From Dehalococcoidia bacterium UBA1151 (GTDB lineage Bacteria; Chloroflexota; Dehalococcoidia; Lucifugimonadales; Lucifugimonadaceae), in contig DBZV01000030.1 in NCBI GenBank assembly GCA_002311865.1, positions 7,613-22,738 on the forward strand: DNA of 15,126 bases. Reading direction: 5' to 3'. The notes beneath the pieces were generated by a model. That model was not told the origin of the DNA. It did no database searches and worked only from the letters and a program-made list of their open reading frames with translations. Each line of letters opens with the position of its first letter. The first letter of the stretch is position 1. Made by a program: the position numbers and the translations under genes. Of this stretch, positions 5,716 to 13,536 are shown one piece after another.

Positions 5716-7132
5716 GAAGATCGGGTTCGCGCGTCTGACGATCCCAAATCCGGGACTGACCCCGGTGGATGTATACGCACGCCTCAATCCCGCGGGCGGC
5801 GGATTCATACTCGATGGAGTTGCACCTAATTCACACTGGCAGCGTGCTGCGTTGGTGTCTGGGCCGCGCGTGAACGTTATCCTCGTTGAAAACGGAGACG
5901 ATCCATTTGAGACGCTTCGCTCGATACTTTCCACGTTTGCCGAGACCCCTCAGACGGATGCTGCGTTCGCCGCCGGAGTGGTCGGCTACATCAGCTACGA
6001 GGCGGTCGAAGTGATCGAGCCATCCGTTGGCCGGTTACAAAACCACTCATCGGGCGCGCGACTGGCCGGCTTTATGGTTCCTGATGAGTTCGTTGCAATC
6101 GATCGGCGTCGTGAATCCCTGACGATATCGGTCCGCGCGTCGGGTGACGAGCAGCTACGACTCCAGACCATTACTGACCTCCTGATGGGGCCTGCGCCCA
6201 CCACATTGGGGCCGGAAAGCGACTTGACCGAGCCTCATTTGATCCACCCTTTGACGTCTCAAGCTGAGTACGAAACCATGGTCCGCGAGGCCAGAGACGC
6301 CATCGCCGATGGTGAATTGATCCAGGCTGTGGTGTCGCAGTGCGTGACCCGTGCCACATCAGCGCGACCCATCGATATCTACCAGCAACTCACCCGGCTG
6401 AACCCGTCGCCGTATATATTTTTCATGGACTTCGATGAGTTTCAGCTAGTCGGCTCATCCCCAGAACTAATGGTCCGCGTCACGGATAGCGTCGCCGAAA
6501 TCCATCCGATTGCAGGCACACGTCCAAGGGGATTGACGCCGTTGGCCGATGTTGAGATGCGGCGTGAGTTGCTGGCAAGTGAAAAAGAGCGTGCCGAGCA
6601 CGTCATGCTGGTCGATCTGGCTCGTAACGATCTTGGCGCCGTGTGCGAACCCGGCACCATAAACGTGTCGAGCATGATGCAGATTGAGAAGTACTCGCAC
6701 GTTCAACACCTGGTCAGCCGTGTCCAGGGTAGGCTCAAGGATGAGTTGGACGCCATTGACGCTCTCAAGTCGGGGTTCCCGGCTGGAACCCTGGCAGGTG
6801 CGCCGAAAATTCGGGCGATACAGCTCATTCGCGAGCTCGAATCAGTTGGCCGCGGCCCATACACAGGCGCGCTGGGCTGGTTCTCAGCATCAGGCAACAT
6901 GGACACTGGAACGGTGATCCGCTCGATGATCATTCACGATGGCGTGGCATACGTACACGGCGGCGGCGGTGTAGTTCACGATTCCGATCCCACGGCCGAG
7001 TACTTTGAGTCGATTCAAAAGATGGCCGCGCCGCTTGAGGCAATCAGCCGGGCGGAAGAGTTCGGTTGGCGAAGTCGTCAAAACATTCCGACAGACTCAA
7101 CAAATTCCCAACCGGCCCTGACCACAGATTAG
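5708..7132 (+). CDS. Second TrpE/PabB-family chorismate-utilising enzyme
   Basis: A tandem paralogue of the preceding trpE. I place the start at GTG 5708 (474 residues): AGAGG lies 9 bases upstream and the overlap with trpE is 8 bases. ATG 5687 (481 residues, with AGAAGG before it) is a real alternative. The catalytic half is intact: NPSPYIFFMDF, HPIAGTRPRG, LVDLARNDLGAV, KYSHVQHLVS, FPAGTLAGAPKIRAIQLI, MDTGTVIRS, GGGGVVHDS and EYFESIQKM. PIAGT keeps Ala where typical PabB has Lys, pointing to anthranilate synthase chemistry. The N-terminal half is shorter, and the Trp-binding LLES/RYSFIG motif is replaced by FILDGVAPNSHWQRAAL (residues 33-49), so Trp feedback is probably lost. It directly precedes the trpG glutaminase. 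It could be a feedback-resistant TrpE, an aminodeoxychorismate synthase, or a partner subunit of the first copy; the sequence alone does not decide. Confidence 0.9.
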   Translation: MLEKIGFARLTIPNPGLTPVDVYARLNPAGGGFILDGVAPNSHWQRAALVSGPRVNVILVENGDDPFETLRSILSTFAETPQTDAAFAAGVVGYISYEAVEVIEPSVGRLQNHSSGARLAGFMVPDEFVAIDRRRESLTISVRASGDEQLRLQTITDLLMGPAPTTLGPESDLTEPHLIHPLTSQAEYETMVREARDAIADGELIQAVVSQCVTRATSARPIDIYQQLTRLNPSPYIFFMDFDEFQLVGSSPELMVRVTDSVAEIHPIAGTRPRGLTPLADVEMRRELLASEKERAEHVMLVDLARNDLGAVCEPGTINVSSMMQIEKYSHVQHLVSRVQGRLKDELDAIDALKSGFPAGTLAGAPKIRAIQLIRELESVGRGPYTGALGWFSASGNMDTGTVIRSMIIHDGVAYVHGGGGVVHDSDPTAEYFESIQKMAAPLEAISRAEEFGWRSRQNIPTDSTNSQPALTTD

Positions 7133-7141
7133 AGAACGAAA

Positions 7142-7735
7142 ATGCTACTACTCATAGACAACTACGATAGCTTTACCTACAACCTTTACCAGTACCTGAG
7201 CGAACTTGGCGCCGATGATATTGAGGTCATCAGGAACGACCAGGCCACCGTGGACGAACTTGAAGCGATGAACCCGGAACGTATTGTGATCTCGCCCGGG
7301 CCATCACGGCCTGAGAACGCCGGGGTCTCCGTGGAGGCGATCAGACGCTTCGCGGGCAAGGTGCCTGTGCTTGGAGTCTGCCTTGGCCATCAGTGCCTGG
7401 CTAACGCTTTCGGCGGCAAGGTGGTTCACGCCGGAGAGATCAGGCATGGCAAGACATCCGCAATCTATCACGACGGCAAAGGTGTCTTCGCTGGCATCGA
7501 TAGCCCATTTGAGGCGGTCCGATACCATTCGCTCACGATCGATCCTGACTCAGTACCAAACGGATTTGAAGTCACGGCTCGCACGGAAAACGGAATCATC
7601 ATGGGCGTTCGTCACAAGACTCTGGCTATCGAGGGCGTACAGTTTCACCCAGAGTCAATCGTGACGGAGCCGGGCAAGCAACTGCTGCAGAACTTCCTAA
7701 ACATGGAAGAGACCGCAGCGGCTGGAGCAATGTAG
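7142..7735 (+). CDS. trpG: Anthranilate synthase component II (glutamine amidotransferase)
   Basis: A 197-residue class I glutamine amidotransferase that releases ammonia from glutamine for TrpE and, in many bacteria, also for PabB. The N-terminus MLLLIDNYDSFTYNLYQYL is the classic TrpG/PabA opening. The catalytic triad is visible as Cys80 in GVCLGHQ, and His169 and Glu171 in VQFHPES. The oxyanion segment reads SPGPSRPENAG, slightly different from the usual PGPGxPxxAG. The length is typical of a free-standing subunit. The ATG lies 9 bases after the stop of the second trpE-type gene, with only a weak AGAG ribosome site, so coupled translation is likely. The last base of its stop is the first base of the trpD GTG. 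With two component-I genes upstream, this one glutaminase may serve both. Confidence 0.95.
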   Translation: MLLLIDNYDSFTYNLYQYLSELGADDIEVIRNDQATVDELEAMNPERIVISPGPSRPENAGVSVEAIRRFAGKVPVLGVCLGHQCLANAFGGKVVHAGEIRHGKTSAIYHDGKGVFAGIDSPFEAVRYHSLTIDPDSVPNGFEVTARTENGIIMGVRHKTLAIEGVQFHPESIVTEPGKQLLQNFLNMEETAAAGAM

Positions 7736-8784
7736 TGGATGACATCAAGCAGGCCATTCAAGCCGTAGTTGATGGCCGCGATCTCTCAACGGATGATGCC
7801 GCGGCGGCGATGGGCATCATCATGGATGGTGAGGCCACGCCGGCGCAGTTCGGCGCGTTCGTAACTGCATTGCGCATGAAGGGCGAGACCGCCGAAGAGA
7901 TCGCGGGTATGGCTCGCAGCATGAGAGAGCACTCGCTGCACGTCGATGTCGATGTTCCAGTAACCGACATCTGCGGAACAGGCGGCACCGGACAGAACGA
8001 GTTCAATATCTCGACTACATCTGCGTTCATTGCGGCTGGCGCAGGCCTGAAAGTGGCCAAGCACGGAAATCGTGCCGCGTCAGGCGCCTCGGGTGCTGCG
8101 GATGCGCTGGAAGCGCTGGGCGTGAAGATTGATCTCGATCCCAGTGGCGTGAAGCGCTGCCTGGACGAGGTTGGCGTGGCGTTTATGTTCGCCCAGGCGT
8201 TCCATCCATCGATGCGTCATGCCGGCCCGCTGCGCCCACAAATCGGCATTCGCACCGTGTTCAACATCCTTGGCCCCCTGACCAACCCCGCGGGTGCTCA
8301 AAATCAGGTCATTGGCGTGGCCATTCCTGAATTGGCGCTCAAGATGGCTGAGGCGCTGACGCTATTGGGCACGGGACACGTGCTACTGGTGCACGGAAGC
8401 GACGGCTCCGACAAGATCAGCGTGTCCGGAAACACCGAGGTATGGGAAGTCATCGACGGCCACGTCAAGAAGAACCGGACTCGACCAGCAGATTTCAACC
8501 AGCCTGAGGGCGATCCATCCCACATCCGTGTGAACAGCGTGGGCGAGAGTATTGAGTTGGTTCGAGGCGTGCTGAACGGAGAAGGTGGCGGACACAACGC
8601 CCCGCCAGGGGTCGAGCGTTCGGCACGAATAGTGGCCATCATTAATGCGGCCGCGGCTCTTTACGCCGGAGGACTTGCCTCGAGCTACCACGAAGCCGGT
8701 GTCATGGCCGCCAAGTCGGTCGATTCCGGAGCCGCTGCACAGAAACTCGATGACCTGATCAGAGTGAGCAACGAATCGGCATGA
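7735..8784 (+). CDS. trpD: Anthranilate phosphoribosyltransferase
   Basis: A 349-residue enzyme that transfers phosphoribose from PRPP to anthranilate, the second step of the pathway. The start is GTG 7735, sharing one base with the trpG TAG; GGAG at 7724-7727 is 7 bases upstream. The signature runs DICGTGGTGQNEFNISTTSA (about 78-97) and VAKHGNRAASGASGAADALEALGV (about 107-130); GPLTNPAGAQNQVIGV lies further on. The glycine-rich PRPP loop reads GTGGT where the family normally has GTGGD, so an acidic residue at a PRPP/metal site is replaced by Thr. The rest of the motif is normal and the length is typical, so I expect an active enzyme with possibly altered metal response. The TGA overlaps the trpC ATG (ATGA). 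Confidence 0.95.
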   Translation: MDDIKQAIQAVVDGRDLSTDDAAAAMGIIMDGEATPAQFGAFVTALRMKGETAEEIAGMARSMREHSLHVDVDVPVTDICGTGGTGQNEFNISTTSAFIAAGAGLKVAKHGNRAASGASGAADALEALGVKIDLDPSGVKRCLDEVGVAFMFAQAFHPSMRHAGPLRPQIGIRTVFNILGPLTNPAGAQNQVIGVAIPELALKMAEALTLLGTGHVLLVHGSDGSDKISVSGNTEVWEVIDGHVKKNRTRPADFNQPEGDPSHIRVNSVGESIELVRGVLNGEGGGHNAPPGVERSARIVAIINAAAALYAGGLASSYHEAGVMAAKSVDSGAAAQKLDDLIRVSNESA

Positions 8785-9602
8785 GTACGGCGAAAACGAA
8801 AAGTACGGGCACGATTCTTGATGAGATCGTGGCTGCACGCGCCGCTGAGATAGACCGCCAGAGATGCGCCGTTTCGCTGGACGGCGTCCGCGCGGCGGCT
8901 GAGTCGGCCTCGCCAGCGCTCGATTTCCATGGAGCGCTGACCAAACCCGGCATCTCGCTGATTGCAGAGATGAAGCGGAAGTCTCCCTCTGGAGGCGAAT
9001 TGCGGGCAGACCTGAATCCGGTCGAAACGGCACGAACATACGTTGAGTCGGGCGCTTCCGCGCTTTCCGTACTCACAGAGCCGTTCTACTTCGATGGCAA
9101 GATGGCGGATATGCGGGATGCTGGCAGCGTGGCGCACGCGTCTGGCGTGCCGGTGCTCCAGAAGGATTTCGTGTTCGACGAATACCAGATCTACGAGGCG
9201 AGAGCAAACGGCGCTGACGCGATACTGCTTATCGTCGCAATCCTGGATGAGAGTGCGCTTCGCAGGCTGCATGACCTCGCTCACGAGCTGGGAATGGCCG
9301 CTCTTACGGAAGTATTTGACGGTGATGAGCTTGATCTGGCAATGAAGATTGACCCACCAATCCTTGGCGTAAACAACCGTAATCTGAAAACCCTTGAGAC
9401 ATCGCTAGCGCATTTTGAAGAGATCGCCAACGTTATGGATAGCGAGCGAGTTCTCGTGGCCGAAAGTGGCATGAAATCAGCGGCCGATGTGCGGCGGATG
9501 GAAGCTGCTGGCGCTGACGCTGTCCTGGTTGGCGAAGCGTTGATGCGCGCCGGCTCCTCCGCCGGGTCGCTGGCCAGCGAAATAGCCGGGAAGACACCGT
9601 GA
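8781..9602 (+). CDS. trpC: Indole-3-glycerol phosphate synthase
   Basis: A 273-residue TIM-barrel enzyme that closes the ring of CdRP to give indole-3-glycerol phosphate, the last step encoded in this window. Family stretches are SLIAEMKRKSPSGGEL (about 59-74, with the catalytic and substrate Lys/Glu residues), ALSVLTEPFYFDGKMADM (about 94-111), PVLQKDFVFDEYQIYEARANGADAILLI (Lys128 in the QKDF motif), LGVNNRNLKTLE and VAESGMKSAADVRRMEAAGADAVLVGEALM (phosphate-binding end of the barrel). It is a stand-alone gene, not fused to trpF as in enteric bacteria. The ATG overlaps the trpD stop as ATGA and the stop overlaps the trpF GTG as GTGA, so translation is coupled on both sides. Confidence 0.96.
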   Translation: MSTAKTKSTGTILDEIVAARAAEIDRQRCAVSLDGVRAAAESASPALDFHGALTKPGISLIAEMKRKSPSGGELRADLNPVETARTYVESGASALSVLTEPFYFDGKMADMRDAGSVAHASGVPVLQKDFVFDEYQIYEARANGADAILLIVAILDESALRRLHDLAHELGMAALTEVFDGDELDLAMKIDPPILGVNNRNLKTLETSLAHFEEIANVMDSERVLVAESGMKSAADVRRMEAAGADAVLVGEALMRAGSSAGSLASEIAGKTP

Positions 9603-10279
9603 CCTCCCCCGAACCCGGATCGGCCCGACAACGAACGCGCGTGAAAATATGCGGGCTTCGCGACTCGCAAAACGCCCTCGTCGCGGCAGACGCGGGCGCC
9701 GATTTCCTCGGCTTTAATTTTGTTGAGGGTGTAAGGCGGCAAGTCCAACCGGACGAGGGTCAGTGGATCACTGAAGGCTTCATTGGTGGTCGTGAGGGCA
9801 TCCCAAACGGCCCGAAGCTTGTTGGTCTGTTCCTCAATCAGCCCGTTGATTGGGTTCGCCGTGTGGCACAGCAGTGCCATCTACATATCGCACAGCTAAA
9901 TGGCGATGAGGATCTCGCCTACGCCGAAGAGTTGATCGTTCCCGTCTTGCGGCAGATCCGTGTGAAGCCCGGTGACATCGCTGAGGATCTCCGCACGGAG
10001 GTCAACCGCTGGCTCAACGCCGGTCATATGGTGCTTTTGGACTCCTACGACCCTTCAGCGCCGGGCGGAACCGGCGTAGCCTTCGACTGGTCGGTCGCCG
10101 ACGGTATAGCTGAGCTGGAAGGTGTAATGCTGGCAGGCGGACTTACTCCGGAAAATGTCGGAGCAGCAATTCAACAACTCAATCCGTGGGGTGTGGACGT
10201 GGCAAGCGGAGTTGAGGCGGATGGTGTGAAAGACCCGGACCTGATTCGGAATTTTGTAAATGCCGCCAGGAACGCTTGA
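9599..10279 (+). CDS. trpF: Phosphoribosylanthranilate isomerase
   Basis: A 226-residue TIM-barrel isomerase that converts phosphoribosylanthranilate to CdRP, the step between TrpD and TrpC. The start is GTG 9599, overlapping the trpC stop by four bases. Motifs are RVKICGLRD (catalytic Cys18), LVGLFLNQPVDWVRRV, LLDSYDPSAPGGTGVAFDW (catalytic Asp148 and the phosphate-binding GGTG), and MLAGGLTPENV followed by GVDVASGVE. Two departures from the usual pattern are seen: GFNFVEGVRRQV in place of the common GFxFxxxSPRxV, and QLNGDE where QLHGDE is typical. The catalytic Cys and Asp are kept, so it should work. Its TGA shares one base with the next ATG (TGATG). trpB and trpA do not follow. Confidence 0.93.
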   Translation: MTSPEPGSARQRTRVKICGLRDSQNALVAADAGADFLGFNFVEGVRRQVQPDEGQWITEGFIGGREGIPNGPKLVGLFLNQPVDWVRRVAQQCHLHIAQLNGDEDLAYAEELIVPVLRQIRVKPGDIAEDLRTEVNRWLNAGHMVLLDSYDPSAPGGTGVAFDWSVADGIAELEGVMLAGGLTPENVGAAIQQLNPWGVDVASGVEADGVKDPDLIRNFVNAARNA

Positions 10280-10950
10280 TGACTGAGTCAACGGGGAAAA
10301 AGTGTAAAAACTGCGGTCACATGTTGCACCCGGACTCCGCGTACTGCGGCGTATGCGGCACGCCCGTACGCGACCCGGATCAGCCGGTTACCTCGCCGGA
10401 TGACCCGTGGGGCGACGAAGCCATCGCGGCGGATGACGACGCCGAGTATCAGGACGAGTTGGCCGGGGATGTACTGGCCGATATGGGGACCCGGACGGGT
10501 GCATTTGCCATCAATGTTTTCGTTCCCGGAATTCTGGGCCTCATACCCTTCCTGGGATTCGTTATTTCGGTCGGGTGGACGATCGGCAACCTCATCCTCT
10601 ACCAACGGGGCCAAGATATAGCCGCAAAAATGCTCAAGATCCGCGTGATGCGTTCAAATGGCGATGTCGCGGGTTTCTACCACATGTGGAGCCGGAACCT
10701 CGCGTCAATAATCAGTCTCATCCCGTTCCTCGCCGGATTCTGGACTGCTTACGGGGACGCAGAAAACCGAACCTGGCACGACAAGATGCTGGACACATAC
10801 GTGATTCAGGATAACGAACACGCCGCGGCCCGGCCCGGTACCAGTTCGTCAGCCGCGAAGGGCTGGTTCTTCGCATCGATCGTATTTGTCGTGGGGCTGG
10901 TGGGGCTGCTCGGCTTTGCCTTTATCGTGGCGTTGAGAGGCTCCGCCTAG
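10279..10950 (+). CDS. Zinc-ribbon and RDD-domain membrane protein, function unknown
   Basis: A 223-residue protein. An N-terminal zinc ribbon has two CxxC pairs (Cys9/12 and Cys23/26) and is followed by an acidic Asp/Glu-rich linker (about 31-70). Hydrophobic segments at about 78-108 and 141-158 surround a loop ending in NRTWHDKMLDTYVI (about 163-176), which matches the end of RDD-family domains. A last membrane segment lies at about 196-219. The protein therefore seems to sit in the cytoplasmic membrane with the zinc ribbon inside. I chose ATG 10279, which shares one base with the trpF stop; a TTG at 10276 is possible but unneeded. RDD proteins have been linked to transport or ion homeostasis, but no role is assignable here. 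Its place at the end of the trp run suggests co-transcription rather than a proven part in Trp metabolism. Confidence 0.85.
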   Translation: MTESTGKKCKNCGHMLHPDSAYCGVCGTPVRDPDQPVTSPDDPWGDEAIAADDDAEYQDELAGDVLADMGTRTGAFAINVFVPGILGLIPFLGFVISVGWTIGNLILYQRGQDIAAKMLKIRVMRSNGDVAGFYHMWSRNLASIISLIPFLAGFWTAYGDAENRTWHDKMLDTYVIQDNEHAAARPGTSSSAAKGWFFASIVFVVGLVGLLGFAFIVALRGSA

Positions 10951-10951
10951 A

Positions 10952-12796
10952 TCACTCCACTGTGACGGTCTTCGCGAGGTTGCGGGGCTTGTCCGGGTCC
11001 TGATCCAGCGCCACGGCCGTGTAGTACGCAAGCAGCTGCATTGGCACCAGCGAAAGGATCGCCGAGAGTGCCTCGGATGCGGCAGGAAGTTCGATCACCT
11101 TGTCGACAATCTCGGGAACGATCTCGTCGCCCTCCGTGACGATGGCAATCACCTGACCCCCACGCGCCTTTACTTCGTTGACGTTCGACACCATCTTTTC
11201 GTGCAGATGACCGGCGGGCGCAAGGGCTATCGTGGGCATCTCATCGCTGATCAGCGCATTCACACCGTGCTTCATCTCGCCGGCCGCGTACCCCTCCGCG
11301 TGGATGTAGGCAATCTCCTTCATCTTCAGCGCTCCCTCCATCGCGGCCGGGAACATGAAGCCACGGCCAAGGTAGAGCAGATGATGGCAATCAACCAGAC
11401 TCTCAGCAATGGCCTTGAACGCCTTCTCCTGAGATATGAGGCTACTAATACCGCTCGGTAGGCTCGCCAGTTCACCTACCGCGGCTTTGCGCACTTCAGG
11501 CGCCATCGTGCCGCGAATGGTGGCCATGTGAATCGCCAGCATGTAGAGGCACACAACAGTATTTGTCATCGTCTTGGTGGACGCGACCGCAACCTCAAGG
11601 CCAGCTCTAACAAGCAGCGTCCCATGGGCCATTCGCGTTGCCTGAGAGCCGTCAAGTTCGACGATCGCTAGCTGCTTCGCGTTCTGCTCCCCAGCGCCTT
11701 CCATAGCGGCCAGTGTGTCAGCCGTCTCACCGGACTGAGTGACTGCGATAACCAGCGTATTCTCATCGATCACCGGATTCTTGTACCGGAACTCAGATGC
11801 GTTTTCTGCCTTCGCTGGAATCCTTGCGAACGACTCGATCAAAGTTGCGCCCATCATCGCGGAGTGAAGGCTTGTGCCCATCCCGACCAGAACCACCTGA
11901 TCGAAGTTTCTAATCTGCTCATCGCTGAACGGAATCTCCGGCAGGTTGATCGATCCGTTCTCGAAGTCGACACGGCCACGCATAGCGCTGGCGACCCGTT
12001 CCGACTGCTCGTGGATCTCCTTGAGCATGAAATGTGGAAACGCCCCCCGCTCAGCGGCCTCAGCCGTGCGCTCTGAGATGATCACTTCCTTATCGATGAC
12101 ATCGCCGTTACCGTCCCGGTAAATGACCGATGTATCGGTGATGATCGACTGCTCACCACTGTCCAGGTACACCACCCGGTTTGTATACGGCAGCACGGCA
12201 AGGAGGTCACTAGCCAGCATATTGCCATCTTCTGAATGGCCAACCACTATGCCGCCCGCATTGCCCATCCTCATGCCAACAATCTTGCCGGGTTGGCTGC
12301 GTGCAGACGCGACGAACGTGCCCGCGCCTTTGAGTCGGCTGGTGGCGTGAAGCAGTGCGTCTTCGAGTGACTCACCGGCCTTCAGGTGGGTTTCGATCAG
12401 ATGAACAACAGCCTCTGAGTCGGTGTCAGATGTGAGTGTGTGACCGTTAGCCGCTAGTTCAGCCCTGAGCTCAAGGTAGTTCTCAACTATCCCGTTGTGA
12501 ACCAGTGCAACCTCGCCATCGCAACTGACGTGCGGATGGGCATTCTGATGATTCACTACGCCGTGTGTGGCCCACCGGGTGTGGCCAATACCGGTGTGGC
12601 CGGAAAGATCAGCCTCCGCGACAACAGCGTCCAGTTCCTCAACCCGACCGGGCGTTTTCAGCACCTCGGTCGCGCCAGTGGACGTTTGGATTGCCACCCC
12701 CGCCGAGTCATAACCCCGGTACTCAAGGATCTTGAGGCCCTTGAGCAGAATTGGAACCGCGTCCGCGCTACCTGTGTACGCGACTATGCCGCACAT
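10952..12796 (-). CDS. glmS: Glutamine-fructose-6-phosphate aminotransferase (isomerizing)
   Basis: A 614-residue cytoplasmic enzyme that makes glucosamine-6-phosphate from fructose-6-phosphate and glutamine, the entry to UDP-GlcNAc and peptidoglycan. The N-terminal class II glutaminase begins MCGIVAYTGS with the nucleophile Cys2, then HTRWATHG (about 72-79), NGIVENY and SDTDSEAVVHLIE. Two SIS sugar-isomerase domains follow: TQSGETADTLAAM with VASTKTMTNTV, then LGRGFMFPAAMEGALKMKEIAYIHAEGYAAGEMKHG with its conserved active-site residues. The terminus PRNLAKTVTVE is the family's usual end. It is transcribed after cmk and plsC; only 56 bases separate it from plsC, and no glmS ribozyme is recognisable there. 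Its stop is one base away from the stop of the opposing RDD gene, so the 3' ends of the two transcripts must overlap unless termination occurs inside the genes. Confidence 0.97.
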   Translation of the reverse strand: MCGIVAYTGSADAVPILLKGLKILEYRGYDSAGVAIQTSTGATEVLKTPGRVEELDAVVAEADLSGHTGIGHTRWATHGVVNHQNAHPHVSCDGEVALVHNGIVENYLELRAELAANGHTLTSDTDSEAVVHLIETHLKAGESLEDALLHATSRLKGAGTFVASARSQPGKIVGMRMGNAGGIVVGHSEDGNMLASDLLAVLPYTNRVVYLDSGEQSIITDTSVIYRDGNGDVIDKEVIISERTAEAAERGAFPHFMLKEIHEQSERVASAMRGRVDFENGSINLPEIPFSDEQIRNFDQVVLVGMGTSLHSAMMGATLIESFARIPAKAENASEFRYKNPVIDENTLVIAVTQSGETADTLAAMEGAGEQNAKQLAIVELDGSQATRMAHGTLLVRAGLEVAVASTKTMTNTVVCLYMLAIHMATIRGTMAPEVRKAAVGELASLPSGISSLISQEKAFKAIAESLVDCHHLLYLGRGFMFPAAMEGALKMKEIAYIHAEGYAAGEMKHGVNALISDEMPTIALAPAGHLHEKMVSNVNEVKARGGQVIAIVTEGDEIVPEIVDKVIELPAASEALSAILSLVPMQLLAYYTAVALDQDPDKPRNLAKTVTVE

Positions 12797-12852
12797 GTAT
12801 ATATTCCGCCTACCCGCTTGTTAGAGATTGGACCGTATACCCCTGAGCACAT

Positions 12853-13536
12853 CTAACGGGCGTCCCCGGGTAAATCCTGGGTAAATACACGGTCACGACC
12901 CATTGAGTCCGCATAGACCCCTCGATACGACTCAGGAAGCAACTCAGCTATACGGCCCATGACCTCATTGGTCGCTCCTTCAATCGCCTCTTTGCGGTCT
13001 CGATCAGGATTCACAACCTTGAACGGCTTCCCGATATTTACTCGAATCGTGGCGATGGGACTAAGAGCTCGAAAAACGTTACCTAAAGCATGTGTGCCAG
13101 TTATACCAATTGGCAGTACTGTGACGCCGGTTCGCATGGCGATCGTGGCGGGGCCGTTCTGTGCTTTGCGCATACTTCCGCGGGTGCGCGTCCCTTCCGG
13201 AAATAACGTAAGCGCGCCGTTTGGCTCCTTTAGAATGCCCAGTATTTGACGATATGCGGCCGAGTCTGCTCGCCCCCTCGCTAGCGGAAATGAGCCCCAG
13301 TAGTAGAGAAACAGAGCAGCCAGTTTCAGGTCAAAAAGCTCCCGCTTGGCGGGGAAGAGAACACGTCTGGAGATTGTCCGCGCAACAACGGGCGGATCCA
13401 TGTTGCTCTGATGATTGGCAATAATCATGAGAGGGCCGGTGGGCGGAACGTTCTCGGTACCGGTCGACTTGTAATCGGCCCAAATTTTTAGAGAAAGCTT
13501 GAACCCAGTGTTGCACACCCAGAAGAACGGTCTCAC
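12853..13536 (-). CDS. plsC: 1-acyl-sn-glycerol-3-phosphate acyltransferase family protein
   Basis: A 227-residue membrane-associated acyltransferase that adds the second acyl chain to lysophosphatidic acid in phospholipid synthesis. The family blocks are clear: ANHQSNMDPPV (HX4D motif, His42 and Asp47), a basic stretch FPAKRELFDLK, GSFPLARGRAD and FPEGTRTRG (about 112-120). A block III/IV-like VTVLPIGITGTHAL follows. The start is GTG 13536, overlapping the cmk stop by four bases on the minus strand, so translation is coupled. cmk-plsC adjacency is a recurring bacterial arrangement. Substrate choice (lysophosphatidate or another acceptor) cannot be read from the sequence. The N-terminal region is only weakly hydrophobic. 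Confidence 0.9.
   Translation of the reverse strand: MRPFFWVCNTGFKLSLKIWADYKSTGTENVPPTGPLMIIANHQSNMDPPVVARTISRRVLFPAKRELFDLKLAALFLYYWGSFPLARGRADSAAYRQILGILKEPNGALTLFPEGTRTRGSMRKAQNGPATIAMRTGVTVLPIGITGTHALGNVFRALSPIATIRVNIGKPFKVVNPDRDRKEAIEGATNEVMGRIAELLPESYRGVYADSMGRDRVFTQDLPGDAR

Noticed and set aside
12797..12852. glmS ribozyme upstream of glmS
   Set aside because: Only 56 bases separate glmS from plsC and no ribozyme core pattern was recognised.
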